Shown: positions 47,713-57,206 of the stretch, piece after piece
Layout of the letters: every line of letters begins with the position of its first letter
Position numbering within the stretch: the stretch's first letter is position 1
Origin: an uncultured Prevotellaceae bacterium
Lineage (GTDB): Bacteria; Bacteroidota; Bacteroidia; Bacteroidales; Bacteroidaceae
Assembly (NCBI GenBank): GCA_902800595.1
Contig: CADCFA010000005.1
Coordinates: forward strand, 1 to 64,000
Reading direction: 5' to 3'
DNA: 64,000 bases
Notes under the pieces: model-generated
What the model was told of the DNA's origin: nothing
What the model saw: the letters and a program-made list of their open reading frames with translations, nothing else
Databases searched by the model: none
Translations under genes and position numbers: made by a program

Positions 47713-48363
47713 ATGAAGACAATGAAACAATTTCTTCTCGCCGCAATTCTGATTCTCTGCGGCCCACTTTCTGCCAGTGCACAGATACCTGCTGAGGTGA
47801 CCGAAGTGCTGCGACAATGCAGTAAGGCCATGAACAACTCCCAAGGACTGGAGTATCACATGGAGATCAAGGCCAAGATGGCGATGCTGCCAGTATGCGA
47901 CGGCGAGATCACCATTGCTACGAAGGGTAACAAGAACAAAACCGTACTCTCTGTCTCGATCCTTGGTCAGGATATCAACGGCGAGGGAGGCTACGATGGC
48001 GAAAACGAATGGAAGTACGTAGAAGGCCTCAAGGGCGACACTATCTATGTCACCAAGACCGACAAGAAGTCGAAGGGCGAATACGACATCAACCTGGAGT
48101 TGGATTCAGAATACCAGACGGCGACAATGAAGACGAGCGGTAACTATTATGTGATCGACTTCACTGAGCCTCGCGATGAAGCAGCCCCCAAGAAGGTGAC
48201 GATGAAGATCAACAACAAGAACTATTATTTCCGTGAGGTGCGTACCAGCAAGAGTGGTGCCACCATCACTATGACACTCACTAATGTGAAAGTAGGTGTT
48301 CCCGATGAGACCTTTATCTTTGATCCTGAGCGTTACCCCAAAGCTGTTGTCGTGCGAAAATAG
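47713..48363 (+). CDS. LolA-like periplasmic lipoprotein carrier-fold protein
   Basis: The 216-aa protein has a signal peptide ending ASA (about residue 23). The following beta-rich sequence resembles the LolA-like outer-membrane lipoprotein chaperone family of Bacteroidetes: KAMNNSQGLEYHMEIKAKM, then strands ending DETFIFDPERYPKAVVVRK, comparable to the VxDxxFxF end of LolA. It might carry lipids or lipoproteins. It follows the TPR gene by 24 bp and ends before a strong hairpin. Confidence 0.72.
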   Translation: MKTMKQFLLAAILILCGPLSASAQIPAEVTEVLRQCSKAMNNSQGLEYHMEIKAKMAMLPVCDGEITIATKGNKNKTVLSVSILGQDINGEGGYDGENEWKYVEGLKGDTIYVTKTDKKSKGEYDINLELDSEYQTATMKTSGNYYVIDFTEPRDEAAPKKVTMKINNKNYYFREVRTSKSGATITMTLTNVKVGVPDETFIFDPERYPKAVVVRK

Positions 48364-48375
48364 GGCTCAGTCCGA

Positions 48376-48406
48376 AAAAAAGTCTCAGATGATCTCTGAG
48401 ACTTTC
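48376..48406 (+). terminator. Terminator after the LolA-like gene
   Basis: AGTCTCAGA (48381-48389) pairs with TCTGAGACT (48395-48403), flanked by an A-run on the left and TTCTG on the right. The near symmetry means it may also stop the convergent tRNA-Arg transcript. Confidence 0.78.
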
Positions 48407-48408
48407 TG

Positions 48409-48482
48409 TGATCTGGTTGGGACTCGAACCCAAGACCTACTGCTTAGAAGGCAGTTGCTCTATCCAGCTGAGCTACCAGACC
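48409..48482 (-). tRNA. tRNA-Arg (TCT)
   Basis: 74 nt on the minus strand. The acceptor GGTCTGG pairs with CCAGATC (one G-T), the D-arm is GCTC/GAGC, the anticodon stem ACTGC/GCAGT holds the loop CTTCTAA, and the T-arm is TTGGG-TTCGAGT-CCCAA. The discriminator is A; CCA is not encoded. Confidence 0.94.
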
Positions 48483-48515
48483 CACTTTAAAAGTGGTTTT
48501 TGATAAAATCGGGTG

Positions 48516-48545
48516 CAAAGGTAATTCTTTTTTCTGAGACTACAA
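48516..48545 (-). promoter_or_regulatory. Predicted promoter of tRNA-Arg
   Basis: TTG (48543-48545), 19 bp, TACCTTTG then CA (48516-48523) on the minus strand, 33 bp upstream of the tRNA. Confidence 0.68.
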
Positions 48546-48569
48546 AATAAATTTGCCATTATTCGTTTT

Positions 48570-49382
48570 TCAGACCTTAAATCGGATGTAAGAACGGTCG
48601 TCAAACGAGTTGTTTCCCTCAACAAAGGCCTTGGTGGCTTTAAATGTGCCGATGTTCAGTGGGTCGTTCCGACGCTGTTCTTCCAATCGTGCTTCCGTCT
48701 CTGCGAGTGTGGGTTCCAAAAAGGGATAGCCGTCGCTGGCAAGTACGATGTCCCAGGGTTGGAAGTTGAGGGTGATGACGGGAACGAGCTGCTGAGGGAT
48801 GGGGAAGCCATCGATGACGGGGTAGGTGATGTTCTGGTTCTTCATATCCTCCAGCATGGTGGGGATCATCACCTCGCGGGCTGGGTCGTGTGACTGCAAC
48901 AGGTCGTGCTGGGCAACACCTGCGTCAAGCATCTCACGCACTTTCTTGGCACGCATCTCTGCCAACGGCTGTTCGTAGGGTTTTGGATTGTCGTAATACT
49001 GATTGCCGATGAGACAGTGACAGTCGCCTACGAGCCATACTTCATGACGTCGACGACTGTAGATGACTGCCGAGGCGGTGAGGCGCTCTTCGGGATGTTC
49101 CGCCATGCGCTGCTTGGGGAAGCGGAACCAATAGTGGCGGGCGATGGCGCGTGTGACGCCTTTGCAGAACTGCTGACAACTGATGTCGGCTGGCATGCGG
49201 CGGATATAACGGCTCACGATACGCATGGCGTAGCGCCCGTTACTCATCCATGGGCAATGGCGGCGTGGAGTCTTGGAGGTGGAACCGTCGATGACGGCAA
49301 TGAAGTTATTTGTGACGACGATTCCGTCCTCGCTTTTCTTCGCGGGGCTCTTCGGAATGACGCTTTGCTCGATTATTTTCAT
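48570..49382 (-). CDS. PP2C-like phosphatase-fold protein
   Basis: The 270-aa protein has PPM/PP2C-style metal motifs in the right order: EDG (18-20), IDGSTSK (31-37), VGD (118-120), ASDG (215-218) and a terminal FDDRSYIRF (D261, D262). The overall sequence is otherwise far from classic Ser/Thr phosphatases, so catalytic activity is likely but the target is unknown. Its first 77 bp overlap the end of the ygiQ-like gene in another frame. Confidence 0.7.
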   Translation of the reverse strand: MKIIEQSVIPKSPAKKSEDGIVVTNNFIAVIDGSTSKTPRRHCPWMSNGRYAMRIVSRYIRRMPADISCQQFCKGVTRAIARHYWFRFPKQRMAEHPEERLTASAVIYSRRRHEVWLVGDCHCLIGNQYYDNPKPYEQPLAEMRAKKVREMLDAGVAQHDLLQSHDPAREVMIPTMLEDMKNQNITYPVIDGFPIPQQLVPVITLNFQPWDIVLASDGYPFLEPTLAETEARLEEQRRNDPLNIGTFKATKAFVEGNNSFDDRSYIRFKV

Positions 49383-51246
49383 TGGGTGGATTTTTTCTAG
49401 CTTGACTAGGATGACTAGTAAAACTAGGATTACTAGAATATAGCTTGGGAATAAGGTCGGCTCTGCCGATACGGCGCAGGCTCTGTTCGATGTTGCGGCG
49501 TTCCTCGGGCTTGTACCAGAAGAAGTATTGTCGCTGGGCGAGTTTCTCGCGAGGACTCTTTGCCGAATAGACAGGCTCTAAGGTATAGGGGTCGAAGCCA
49601 GTGTACCAGGTCTCGGTGGCATTGGTCATAGGGGTAGGTGTGAAGTCCTGTACCTGCTCCAGATGAAAGTCGAGCTGCTTGGTGATGACTGCCAGCTCTG
49701 CCATATCTTCCTCATGACAGCCCGGGTGTGACGAGATGAAGTAGGGGATGATCTGCTCCCTGAGGTTCTCTTCACGATTGATGCGGTCGAACTGTCGTTT
49801 GAACTCATAGAACTGCTGGAACGAGGGCTTGCGCATGAGATGCAGCACACGGTCGCTGGTATGTTCGGGGGCTACCTTCAGGCGACCTGACACATGACGG
49901 GTGATGAGCTCGCGGGTGTATTCTTGGGCAGCTCGGTTAGCATCCTCATCCTTACTCCTGTATAATAACAGGTCGTAGCGCACACCACTGCCGATGAAGC
50001 TGCGCTTGATACCGGGAAGGGCATCGACGGCATGATAGACATCGAGCAACTTGCTGTGGTTGGTGTCGAGGTTCGGACAGATCTGTGGCTGGATGCAACT
50101 GGGCCGGCGACATTTCTCACAGGCATTCTTGTTGCGCCCCGCCATGCCGTACATGTTGGCAGAGGGTCCGCCGAGGTCGGAGAGATAGCCTTTGAAGTCA
50201 GGCATCTGCATCACCTGCTTCACCTCGCGCAGGATGCTCTCCTTGGAGCGGCAGGAGATGAACTTGCCCTGATGGGCAGAGATGGTGCAGAAGGCACAAC
50301 CCCCGAAACAACCGCGATGGATATTGACACTATGCTTGATCATGTCGTAGGCGGGGATGCGCTTGCCCTTGTATTTGGGATGGGGCTGACGCGTGTAAGG
50401 CAGGTCGAACGAGGCATCAAGCTCTTCGGTCGTCATAGGCGGATAGGGTGGATTCACCACCACAAAACGTCCATCCACACCCTGCAGCAGACGCTGGGCA
50501 TGCATCATGTTCGACTGTTCTTCGATATGGCGGAAGTTTTCGGCTTGTGAACGCTTATTCTTCAGACACTCCTCGTGACTGTGGAGCACGATGTCATCTT
50601 CACGGATGCCACCAGGAATCTTATCCTTTGCAGCGAGATAGACAGTCTGAAGGATGTCGTGAGGCATCTCAGGATCCTCCTCCAGACGACGGGCGAGTTC
50701 AACGATGGGCTTTTCGCCCATGCCGTAGATGAGCAGGTCGGCACCCGCATCGCAGAGGATGCACTTCTGGAGCTTATCCTGCCAGTAGTCGTAATGGGTG
50801 AGTCGGCGCAGGGATGCTTCGATGCCACCAAGTACGACAGGCACGTCGGGGAAGAGCTGCTTGAGGATTTTTGAATAGACAATGGTGGGATATTCCGGTC
50901 GCATGTCGTGCCGTCCGTCGGGACTATAGGCATCCTCTGAGCGTAGTCGGCGGTTGGCGGTGTATTTGTTCACCATCGAGTCCATGCAGCCAGGGGCGAT
51001 ACCGAAGAACAGTCTGGGACGACCGAGCTTCTTGAAGTCTCGGAAATCACCATGCCAGTCGGGCTGTGGCACGATAGCCACGCGATAGCCTGCTGCTTCG
51101 AGGGTTCGTCCGATAACGGCGGCTCCAAACGAGGGGTGGTCGATATAGGCATCGCCAGAGAAGAGGATGACATCCACCTCATCCCATCCCCTGAGTTCCA
51201 ACTCCTTCTTCGTCGTCGGCAGAAAATCCGTCAGTCTATATTCCAC
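49306..51246 (-). CDS. YgiQ-family radical SAM protein
   Basis: The 646-aa protein has a B12-binding-like N-terminal region (GWDEVDVILFSGDAYIDHPSFG) and a radical SAM domain with the CX3CX2C cluster motif RGCFGGCAFCTISAHQG. The family is conserved but its reaction is not established. The start is GTG at 51244-51246, in the last unit of a heptamer repeat; no ATG is available near the conserved N-terminus. After the conserved end (IGRADLIPKLY) come about 15 residues from a CTAG array and a basic tail read through the start of the next gene. Confidence 0.9.
   Translation of the reverse strand: MEYRLTDFLPTTKKELELRGWDEVDVILFSGDAYIDHPSFGAAVIGRTLEAAGYRVAIVPQPDWHGDFRDFKKLGRPRLFFGIAPGCMDSMVNKYTANRRLRSEDAYSPDGRHDMRPEYPTIVYSKILKQLFPDVPVVLGGIEASLRRLTHYDYWQDKLQKCILCDAGADLLIYGMGEKPIVELARRLEEDPEMPHDILQTVYLAAKDKIPGGIREDDIVLHSHEECLKNKRSQAENFRHIEEQSNMMHAQRLLQGVDGRFVVVNPPYPPMTTEELDASFDLPYTRQPHPKYKGKRIPAYDMIKHSVNIHRGCFGGCAFCTISAHQGKFISCRSKESILREVKQVMQMPDFKGYLSDLGGPSANMYGMAGRNKNACEKCRRPSCIQPQICPNLDTNHSKLLDVYHAVDALPGIKRSFIGSGVRYDLLLYRSKDEDANRAAQEYTRELITRHVSGRLKVAPEHTSDRVLHLMRKPSFQQFYEFKRQFDRINREENLREQIIPYFISSHPGCHEEDMAELAVITKQLDFHLEQVQDFTPTPMTNATETWYTGFDPYTLEPVYSAKSPREKLAQRQYFFWYKPEERRNIEQSLRRIGRADLIPKLYSSNPSFTSHPSQARKNPPNENNRAKRHSEEPREEKRGRNRRHK
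49397..49436. repeat. CTAG array, 5 copies at 9-bp spacing (ygiQ tail)
   Basis: CTAG at 49397, 49406, 49415, 49424 and 49433. Spacers are CTTGA, GATGA, TAAAA and GATTA. On the coding strand it encodes SSNPSFTSHPSQA, beyond the conserved YgiQ domain. Confidence 0.88.
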
Positions 51247-51292
51247 TCTTCACTATTCCCTATTCACTTTTTACTCTTCACTTTTCCCTTAA
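51244..51292. repeat. Seven 7-bp tandem units at the ygiQ start
   Basis: CACTCTT, CACTATT, CCCTATT, CACTTTT, TACTCTT, CACTTTT and CCCTTAA in uninterrupted register. The array fills the gap between the 114-aa gene's stop and ygiQ and supplies the GTG start codon of ygiQ on the minus strand. Confidence 0.8.
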
Positions 51293-51633
51293 TTAAACGG
51301 TGTTCCCTGAATGGAACGCTTGGTCATTCCGAGTTCGTCGTTAGTTTTGTTCTTCCAGTTGATGTAAAGTAGCACGAGCTGTTGGAGCCCGAAAGCTTTC
51401 ATATTGGGGTGATAGATCACATCGAGGCAGAGGTCGAGCAGATCCTTATCGTGACCAGCCTGTCCCTCGAGCAGAGATCGGATGTTGAGCTTCAGTTTAT
51501 CGAGAACCTGCTCATCTACGTAACCTGATGAATCGATCAGGTCGCGGAGCAACTGATATTTCTCTATCGTCTCAAGATGTGTGTCTGAGATTTCGATACT
51601 TCTTGTACCGGAGGCATTGGATTGAATTTTCAT
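51289..51633 (-). CDS. Hypothetical 114-aa helical protein
   Basis: No family recognised. The sequence is soluble, mostly helical and rich in Leu/Asp (LETIEKYQLLRDLIDSSG, LLDLCLDVIYHPNMKAFG), with no signal peptide or Cys motif. It lies 22 bp after the amidase-like gene and 42 bp before ygiQ on the same strand, so it is probably co-transcribed. Codon use looks like that of the neighbours. Confidence 0.65.
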   Translation of the reverse strand: MKIQSNASGTRSIEISDTHLETIEKYQLLRDLIDSSGYVDEQVLDKLKLNIRSLLEGQAGHDKDLLDLCLDVIYHPNMKAFGLQQLVLLYINWKNKTNDELGMTKRSIQGTPFN

Positions 51634-51655
51634 GTTAAATTTGTTTTTTTGTTAA

Positions 51656-54550
51656 TTATTGGGTTTGTAATAAGAATCGGAGTATTCCCTTCATGATAAT
51701 CTCGCGCTTATGTTCCTCCTTGATACACTCGAAGGGGAAACCCAGCGTCATCGCTTTATAGTCGGAGCCATCATATGCCACACAGGCAGGATAGCCGTCG
51801 GCATAGATCATGGCAGAGTAGGCTGGGGCCACAGGCTGCAGCACATCGGGATGAGTAGCTGCATAATGGGTCTCATTGAGCTGCCGGTGGAAGGTGAAGG
51901 TGGTGCCCATACCCTCGATGGTGTCACGCTTCAGACTGTCGGTATTGGTACCTTGATAGCTGCACTTCATCACCTGTTCGAGATACTTGCGATCGGAGGG
52001 CATCTGCATGTCGGCACCAACATAGGAGCCGCTGACGAGCAGCGCACCGCCACGCGAGGTGAACAGCTGCAGATGCTGACGGAGCATCTGGGGGAGCGCC
52101 TGGTATTTCTGGAGTGACCAGCCGTCGTTCTTCTCAAGTCCGAGAATCAGATCTAGCATATTGTATTGGGTGGGGCGTATCTCGTTCTTCTCGAGGGCCT
52201 CTACCGAACAGCTTGCAATGCGATAGCGCTGGGCGGTAGCGATAGCCTCAGCATGGGTACGGATATAGTTGAAATCGTTGCCTGCGATAAACTGTCCGGC
52301 TAATGAGTCGTTGGTTAATCCAAGTCCCTTACCCATGTTCGCCTTATTGAAGTTCGTCTGGAAACCAGTCCATCCAGCCGTACGTCCGTAGGTGACACCT
52401 GCATCCTGCTTGATGTCGAAACCCTGTTCTGCACTGTTGTTACGGACGGCAGGTGATGACAACCGATGGAAGCCGTTGACGATGAGCACCGTCTTCTGTG
52501 CCTCAGGCACGTCGAAGGCTGATACCACCTCACTGGGGAAGCTCTCACCACCCTCGTTGACAGCAGTCACACGGAAACTGTACAGCTGTCCGGGTTCCAC
52601 TTTGATCTCCAGGCTGTTCTTGCTCCCTTTCACATAATGTCCGTTGTCGAAATCGCCTTTGCCGATGGCGGTATAAACCACGAATCCTGTAGGCTTGGCG
52701 GTGGGCTCGTCAGGGTCTTCAACTGGGTTCCAGCTCAGAACGGCTTCGCCTTCTCCAGTCAGTTCCACACGCAGACGGTTAGGCGTGAGCGGACTGACGG
52801 TATAGCTGGTGTTATGCATGCGACTGACATAGCGCAACAGCACTTTGTAGATGCTACGGGCAAAGAAGAAACGGAAGTTGGGATCCTGAGCCATCCGCAT
52901 ATCGGCAAAGTTCTGATGCGACATCGTCTCAAGGATGGCACTGGGCACTTCTGGCCAGCGGCTTTCAGAGTAGTTGCGGTCCCAGAGCTCGCGGCGCTGC
53001 CAACTGCCATAGCGCCTTTGGATATCTGCAGGAATAGTGCTCAGCAGCTCGTCGGCTAAGTCGCGGGAAGCAAGTCGGGAGCGTCCTGTACTGAGGATAC
53101 TGTCATTCAGATAGGTGGTGCAGACGGCGAGTGAGCCTGTGTGGGATCTGCCATCAGCCGTGTAGCCGGCATCACTGTGGATTGCCAACGACAGTTCGAG
53201 GGGAACGCCTCGTCCGATGGTGTCAGGCACGTAACAGGAACCACCAGAGAGCAACTTCGCCATCAGACTGCGTGCATTGATATCGTCGCCATAGTCATCG
53301 GTACCGTCTTTTGAAGAATAGACTGTAGAAGGCATACCAGCCCACTGGGCATAATAGCGGGCACCCTCCAGACAACGGGGCAGTCCGCTGGTGCTATAGC
53401 CTCTGCGAATGTTACCCATACCACCACCGAAACGAACGGCGTCGGCAGTAACAATACCTTCATTGTCGCTGAGGTTGCTGAGTGTGACGCAGTTCAGGGC
53501 ACTGTTGCCGGCATCGAAATCGAACGTGCCTAAATAGACCCAGGTGGAACCGCCCATCTGCTGGTTCACACGAAACTCAGTAGCTACACCCTTATGCCAT
53601 ACGGTGTAATGGGCATCGTCGATGCTGCCAGGTACTGTCTGGTAACTCACATAGACTGCATAGCGACCTGCCTCAGGAATGGTGGGCAGATAAGTAGCCA
53701 CACTCTCATGGCGCTGGTGATCTACCGTCTGAACCTGTCGCACACTACCTGCCAGGAATGGATTCTCACCATCGATATAGACTCCATTGTGGAAGGCGAA
53801 TCCTGCCGAATCGGCTTTCATCCAATGGTGCATGCCTTGTGTCTCCTGATACACACCCCTGTTGCTTCTTGGGGTGTCGTTATCGACAATCACCTCTTGG
53901 CGCTGCCAGTCTCTTTCGCGGGGCGTAAACACGATGGCACCGGCTCGTTCCAACATCGGAATGAGATAAGGCACTACGATAGTCTGGGTGAACAGATCCT
54001 CACGCGTTCCGAAGAGTGGGGGGCGCTGCCATTTCCAGACGCTGTCGTTGATGTGGAAATAGATGCCGTGACTAGCCCATACACAAAGGTGACGGTTCTG
54101 CAGACCGTTGGTGACGGTATAAGGCAAAGAGGCATTCTTCACCCAGGGCTGACCTTCGTAACTGATATTTCCCCATACCCGAGAAGGGTCGGGGGTGCGC
54201 TGAAGTCGGGTAGGAACCAGTTGACGGAGTTCCCATCCGCCACACTTGATGCTGAGCTGATAGTCCTGACAACTGTCGGGCATCAACCCCTTCACATTAT
54301 TATATATGCTCTCTACAGCCTCGGGGGTAAAACAGGTTTCTCCTAAATGTGTGTCGGAGCATACTTCAATCGTACGCAGTGAGTCGTTGATCTCAAGACT
54401 CTGCAGATGTGCACTTGAACGGATACGCTGTCCGATGGTGCGGTAACCCTTAAAATAGTTGTCTAATTTGTTTTTGATATCCTGTTGCGCAGAGACAGTA
54501 ATGACAGTCAGGGCGGCAAGGATAAGCGTTGTGATTCTCTTCATGATCAT
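51656..54550 (-). CDS. Exported multidomain amidase-like protein with golvesin-type and FN3 domains
   Basis: The 964-aa protein has a signal peptide (to about residue 22). An amidase_3-like zinc hydrolase appears split: first half with ASHG (H161) and GAIVFTPRERD (204-214), second half with AIHSDAG (H458) and ILETMSHQN (E541). Between them lies a golvesin C-terminal-like beta domain (about 225-380). An FN3 domain (about 590-685) and a C-terminal alpha/beta domain (about 690-964) follow. Relatives are often labelled xanthan lyase, but the zinc motifs suggest N-acetylmuramoyl-L-alanine amidase. The start overlaps the upstream stop (ATGA). Confidence 0.8.
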   Translation of the reverse strand: MIMKRITTLILAALTVITVSAQQDIKNKLDNYFKGYRTIGQRIRSSAHLQSLEINDSLRTIEVCSDTHLGETCFTPEAVESIYNNVKGLMPDSCQDYQLSIKCGGWELRQLVPTRLQRTPDPSRVWGNISYEGQPWVKNASLPYTVTNGLQNRHLCVWASHGIYFHINDSVWKWQRPPLFGTREDLFTQTIVVPYLIPMLERAGAIVFTPRERDWQRQEVIVDNDTPRSNRGVYQETQGMHHWMKADSAGFAFHNGVYIDGENPFLAGSVRQVQTVDHQRHESVATYLPTIPEAGRYAVYVSYQTVPGSIDDAHYTVWHKGVATEFRVNQQMGGSTWVYLGTFDFDAGNSALNCVTLSNLSDNEGIVTADAVRFGGGMGNIRRGYSTSGLPRCLEGARYYAQWAGMPSTVYSSKDGTDDYGDDINARSLMAKLLSGGSCYVPDTIGRGVPLELSLAIHSDAGYTADGRSHTGSLAVCTTYLNDSILSTGRSRLASRDLADELLSTIPADIQRRYGSWQRRELWDRNYSESRWPEVPSAILETMSHQNFADMRMAQDPNFRFFFARSIYKVLLRYVSRMHNTSYTVSPLTPNRLRVELTGEGEAVLSWNPVEDPDEPTAKPTGFVVYTAIGKGDFDNGHYVKGSKNSLEIKVEPGQLYSFRVTAVNEGGESFPSEVVSAFDVPEAQKTVLIVNGFHRLSSPAVRNNSAEQGFDIKQDAGVTYGRTAGWTGFQTNFNKANMGKGLGLTNDSLAGQFIAGNDFNYIRTHAEAIATAQRYRIASCSVEALEKNEIRPTQYNMLDLILGLEKNDGWSLQKYQALPQMLRQHLQLFTSRGGALLVSGSYVGADMQMPSDRKYLEQVMKCSYQGTNTDSLKRDTIEGMGTTFTFHRQLNETHYAATHPDVLQPVAPAYSAMIYADGYPACVAYDGSDYKAMTLGFPFECIKEEHKREIIMKGILRFLLQTQ

Positions 54551-55098
54551 TCTCCAATCGTGAAATTCTCGGGCTTTTTCCCCTTGAAGCCTTTGAAATA
54601 CTGTTTGATTTCCCGCATGTCAGCCTCAAGGTCACCTGTGGGAATAATAGTTTTGGTACATTTTATCAGTTTTTTCTCATAATCGACGCCATAAAGCAGA
54701 ATGGGGATGCCTGCTTTTAAGGCAATGAAGTAAAAGCCTTTCTTCCAGTCTGGATTTAGCGAGCGTGTACCTTCTGGCGTGATGCACAGATGGAAGGTCT
54801 TAGCCGCCTTGGCAGCCTCTGCCATACTATCGGTCATACTGGTCTTCTTCTGACGGATGACGGGGATGCCACCCAGTCGTTTGAACAGGATGCCGAGCGG
54901 GAAGAAGAACCACTCTTTCTTCATCAGGAAATTGGTTTCCATACCTTGGGCACTCGAGTAAAGCTGTCCGAGGATGAAGTCCCAGTTGCTGGTGTGGGGA
55001 GCCAGACAGATAATATACTTGTCCGGATGGGCTTCAGTAACCTCTAAAGTCCATCCCAGCTGCTTGTATAAGAGCCATTTACAGAATTGTTGCCACAT
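54547..55098 (-). CDS. 1-acyl-sn-glycerol-3-phosphate acyltransferase-family protein
   Basis: The 183-aa PlsC-type acyltransferase has the catalytic HX4D motif HTSNWD (D and H about 30 residues in) and the substrate motif PEGTRS. It would transfer acyl chains to a phospholipid precursor or another lipid at the membrane. At 183 aa it is short for the family but both motifs are present. Its stop overlaps the amidase-like gene's start. Confidence 0.87.
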   Translation of the reverse strand: MWQQFCKWLLYKQLGWTLEVTEAHPDKYIICLAPHTSNWDFILGQLYSSAQGMETNFLMKKEWFFFPLGILFKRLGGIPVIRQKKTSMTDSMAEAAKAAKTFHLCITPEGTRSLNPDWKKGFYFIALKAGIPILLYGVDYEKKLIKCTKTIIPTGDLEADMREIKQYFKGFKGKKPENFTIGE

Positions 55099-55102
55099 CG
55101 GT

Positions 55103-55366
55103 CTATGCGTTTATCTGATCCAGGATCTCACTCACCTGCGCGCTAAACTTCTCTCTCAAATCCTTATAATAGGCTTTGGCACTCATGCCGGGTTCCGGGT
55201 GAGATACACGTTTCAAGTAGTTATCTTGCATTTTTACGATGGAATAGAGTAAGGCTTCAGCCTCTTTTTGCGGACGTGGACCATAGAGAGAAATGGCCAC
55301 TCCTTCTGCGAATAATTCCTCACAAATTAAAGTAATAGCTTTCTTAAGCGTTCGTTTGTTCGTCAT
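55103..55366 (-). CDS. Hypothetical 87-aa helical protein
   Basis: No family recognised. The small, soluble, charged helical protein (TLKKAITLICEELFAEGVA, AYYKDLREKFSAQVSEILD) is first in the unit with the acyltransferase, 4 bp apart. It has an AGGAGG Shine-Dalgarno at 55376-55381 (minus strand), rare in this genome, and a good promoter further up. Confidence 0.72.
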   Translation of the reverse strand: MTNKRTLKKAITLICEELFAEGVAISLYGPRPQKEAEALLYSIVKMQDNYLKRVSHPEPGMSAKAYYKDLREKFSAQVSEILDQINA

Positions 55367-55410
55367 AATGAATTTCCTCCTATTGACTGTTATTTAGCAT
55401 TTAAACTTAG

Positions 55411-55440
55411 CAAAGTTAATCATTTTTTTCGAGATAGCAA
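55411..55440 (-). promoter_or_regulatory. Predicted promoter of the 87-aa gene and acyltransferase unit
   Basis: TTG (55438-55440), 19 bp, TAACTTTG (55411-55418) on the minus strand, 44 bp before ATG at 55366. Confidence 0.68.
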
Positions 55441-55513
55441 GTGTTTCTTTCCCAAAAAATATTAAAATGATGATTTTAGCTGTTTTTCTTTCGTATTTCT
55501 GCCAAAAATCCAC

Positions 55514-55521
55514 TAATTTTG
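55514..55521 (+). promoter_or_regulatory. Predicted -7 box of the PPi-phosphofructokinase
   Basis: TAATTTTG then CA, 42 bp before ATG at 55564; the -33 region is T-rich without TTG. Confidence 0.5.
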
Positions 55522-55563
55522 CACGACAATAACAACTATTATTCAAAACATAGCAAATAAATT

Positions 55564-57201
55564 ATGGAAAAAAGTGCATTGCAAATCGCGAGAGCCGCTT
55601 ACCAGCCAAAGCTGCCAAAGGCTCTTCAGGGTGCTGTGAAAATCAAAGAGGGTAAGGCTACCCAGAGTGTAGGTGATCAGGAAGAGATTAAGAAGCTGTT
55701 CCCCAATACCTATGGAATGCCTATCGTAGAGTTTGAGCCCGCTACAGAGGCTAACAACAAGAAGATGAACGTTGGTATCATCCTGTCAGGTGGTCAGGCT
55801 CCTGGCGGACACAACGTGATTACCGGTCTCTTCGACCAGATTAAGAAGCTGAATCCTGAGAACCGTCTCTTCGGTTTCATCCTGGGTCCTGGCGGTCTGG
55901 TTGACCACAACTACATGGAGCTGACTCCTGAGATCATCGACGAGTATCGTAACACTGGCGGTTTCGATATGATCGGTTCTGGTCGTACCAAGCTCGAGAA
56001 GGTTGATCAGTTTGAGAAGGGTCTGGAGATTATCCGTGAGCTCGACATCAAGGCTATCGTGATTATCGGTGGTGATGACTCCAATACAAATGCCTGTGTG
56101 CTGGCTGAGTACTATGCAGCTAAGAACTATGGTGTACAGGTGATCGGTTGCCCGAAGACCATCGACGGTGACCTGAAGAACGATCAGATTGAGACCTCTT
56201 TCGGTTTCGATACAGCATGTAAGACCTATTCTGAGCTGATCGGTAACATCGAGCGTGACTGTAACTCAGCCCGCAAGTACTGGCACTTCATCAAGGTGAT
56301 GGGCCGCTCTGCTTCTCATATCGCTCTCGAGTGCGCGCTGCAGACACAGCCAAATATCTGTCTGATCTCAGAGGAGATCGAGCAGAAGGGTATGAGCCTC
56401 GATGATATCGTAGATTATATCGCCAACGCTGTGGTTGCTCGCGCTGCTGATGGTAACAACTTCGGTACAGTTATCATCCCTGAGGGTGTGATCGAATTCA
56501 TTCCTGCTATCAAGAAGCTGATTGCTCAGTTGAACGACGTACTGGCTATGCCTGAGGCTAAGAACCTCGACCGTCATGAGTCGATAGACTTCGTAAAGGC
56601 TCACCTCACTGACGAGAACCTTGCTGTATTCAATAGCCTGCCTACTGGTGTGGCCCGTCAGCTGGCGCTCGACCGTGATCCTCACGGCAACGTACAGGTT
56701 TCACTCATCGAGACAGAGAAGCTGCTCTCTACTATGGTAGCCCAGAAGCTCGAGAAGATGAAGAAGGAAGGCAAGTATGTTGGCAAGTTCGGTACTCAGC
56801 ACCACTTCTTCGGTTATGAGGGCCGTTGCGCTGCGCCTTCTAACTTTGATGCCGACTACTGCTATGCCCTCGGTACATCAGCCGCTCAGCTGATTGCTAA
56901 CGGCAAGACCGGTTATATGGCTATCGTTAAGAACACAACCGCTCCTGCTGAGCAGTGGATTGCTGGTGGTGTGCCCATCACGATGATGATGAACATGGAG
57001 AAGCGTGCAGGTGAGATGAAGCCTGTGATCCGCAAGGCTCTCGTTGAGCTCGACGGTGCTCCTTTCAAGGAGTTTGCTGCTCATCGTGACGAGTGGGCTC
57101 GTAAGACTGCTTACGTATATCCTGGTCCTATCCAGTACTGGGGTCCCACAGAGGTATGCGACCAGCCTACAAAGACACTGGCTCTTGAGCAGGCTAAATA
57201 A
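55564..57201 (+). CDS. pfp: Pyrophosphate-dependent fructose-6-phosphate 1-phosphotransferase
   Basis: Reversible glycolytic enzyme using PPi instead of ATP. The 545-aa length fits the long PfpB-type group. GGDDSNTNA (about residues 168-176) has the DD that marks PPi specificity, and [20 protein letters not shown] (about 197-216) is the substrate signature. [13 protein letters not shown] follows. It is probably transcribed alone or with the GH25 gene 5 bp downstream. Confidence 0.95.
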   Translation: MEKSALQIARAAYQPKLPKALQGAVKIKEGKATQSVGDQEEIKKLFPNTYGMPIVEFEPATEANNKKMNVGIILSGGQAPGGHNVITGLFDQIKKLNPENRLFGFILGPGGLVDHNYMELTPEIIDEYRNTGGFDMIGSGRTKLEKVDQFEKGLEIIRELDIKAIVIIGGDDSNTNACVLAEYYAAKNYGVQVIGCPKTIDGDLKNDQIETSFGFDTACKTYSELIGNIERDCNSARKYWHFIKVMGRSASHIALECALQTQPNICLISEEIEQKGMSLDDIVDYIANAVVARAADGNNFGTVIIPEGVIEFIPAIKKLIAQLNDVLAMPEAKNLDRHESIDFVKAHLTDENLAVFNSLPTGVARQLALDRDPHGNVQVSLIETEKLLSTMVAQKLEKMKKEGKYVGKFGTQHHFFGYEGRCAAPSNFDADYCYALGTSAAQLIANGKTGYMAIVKNTTAPAEQWIAGGVPITMMMNMEKRAGEMKPVIRKALVELDGAPFKEFAAHRDEWARKTAYVYPGPIQYWGPTEVCDQPTKTLALEQAK

Positions 57202-57206
57202 GATTA

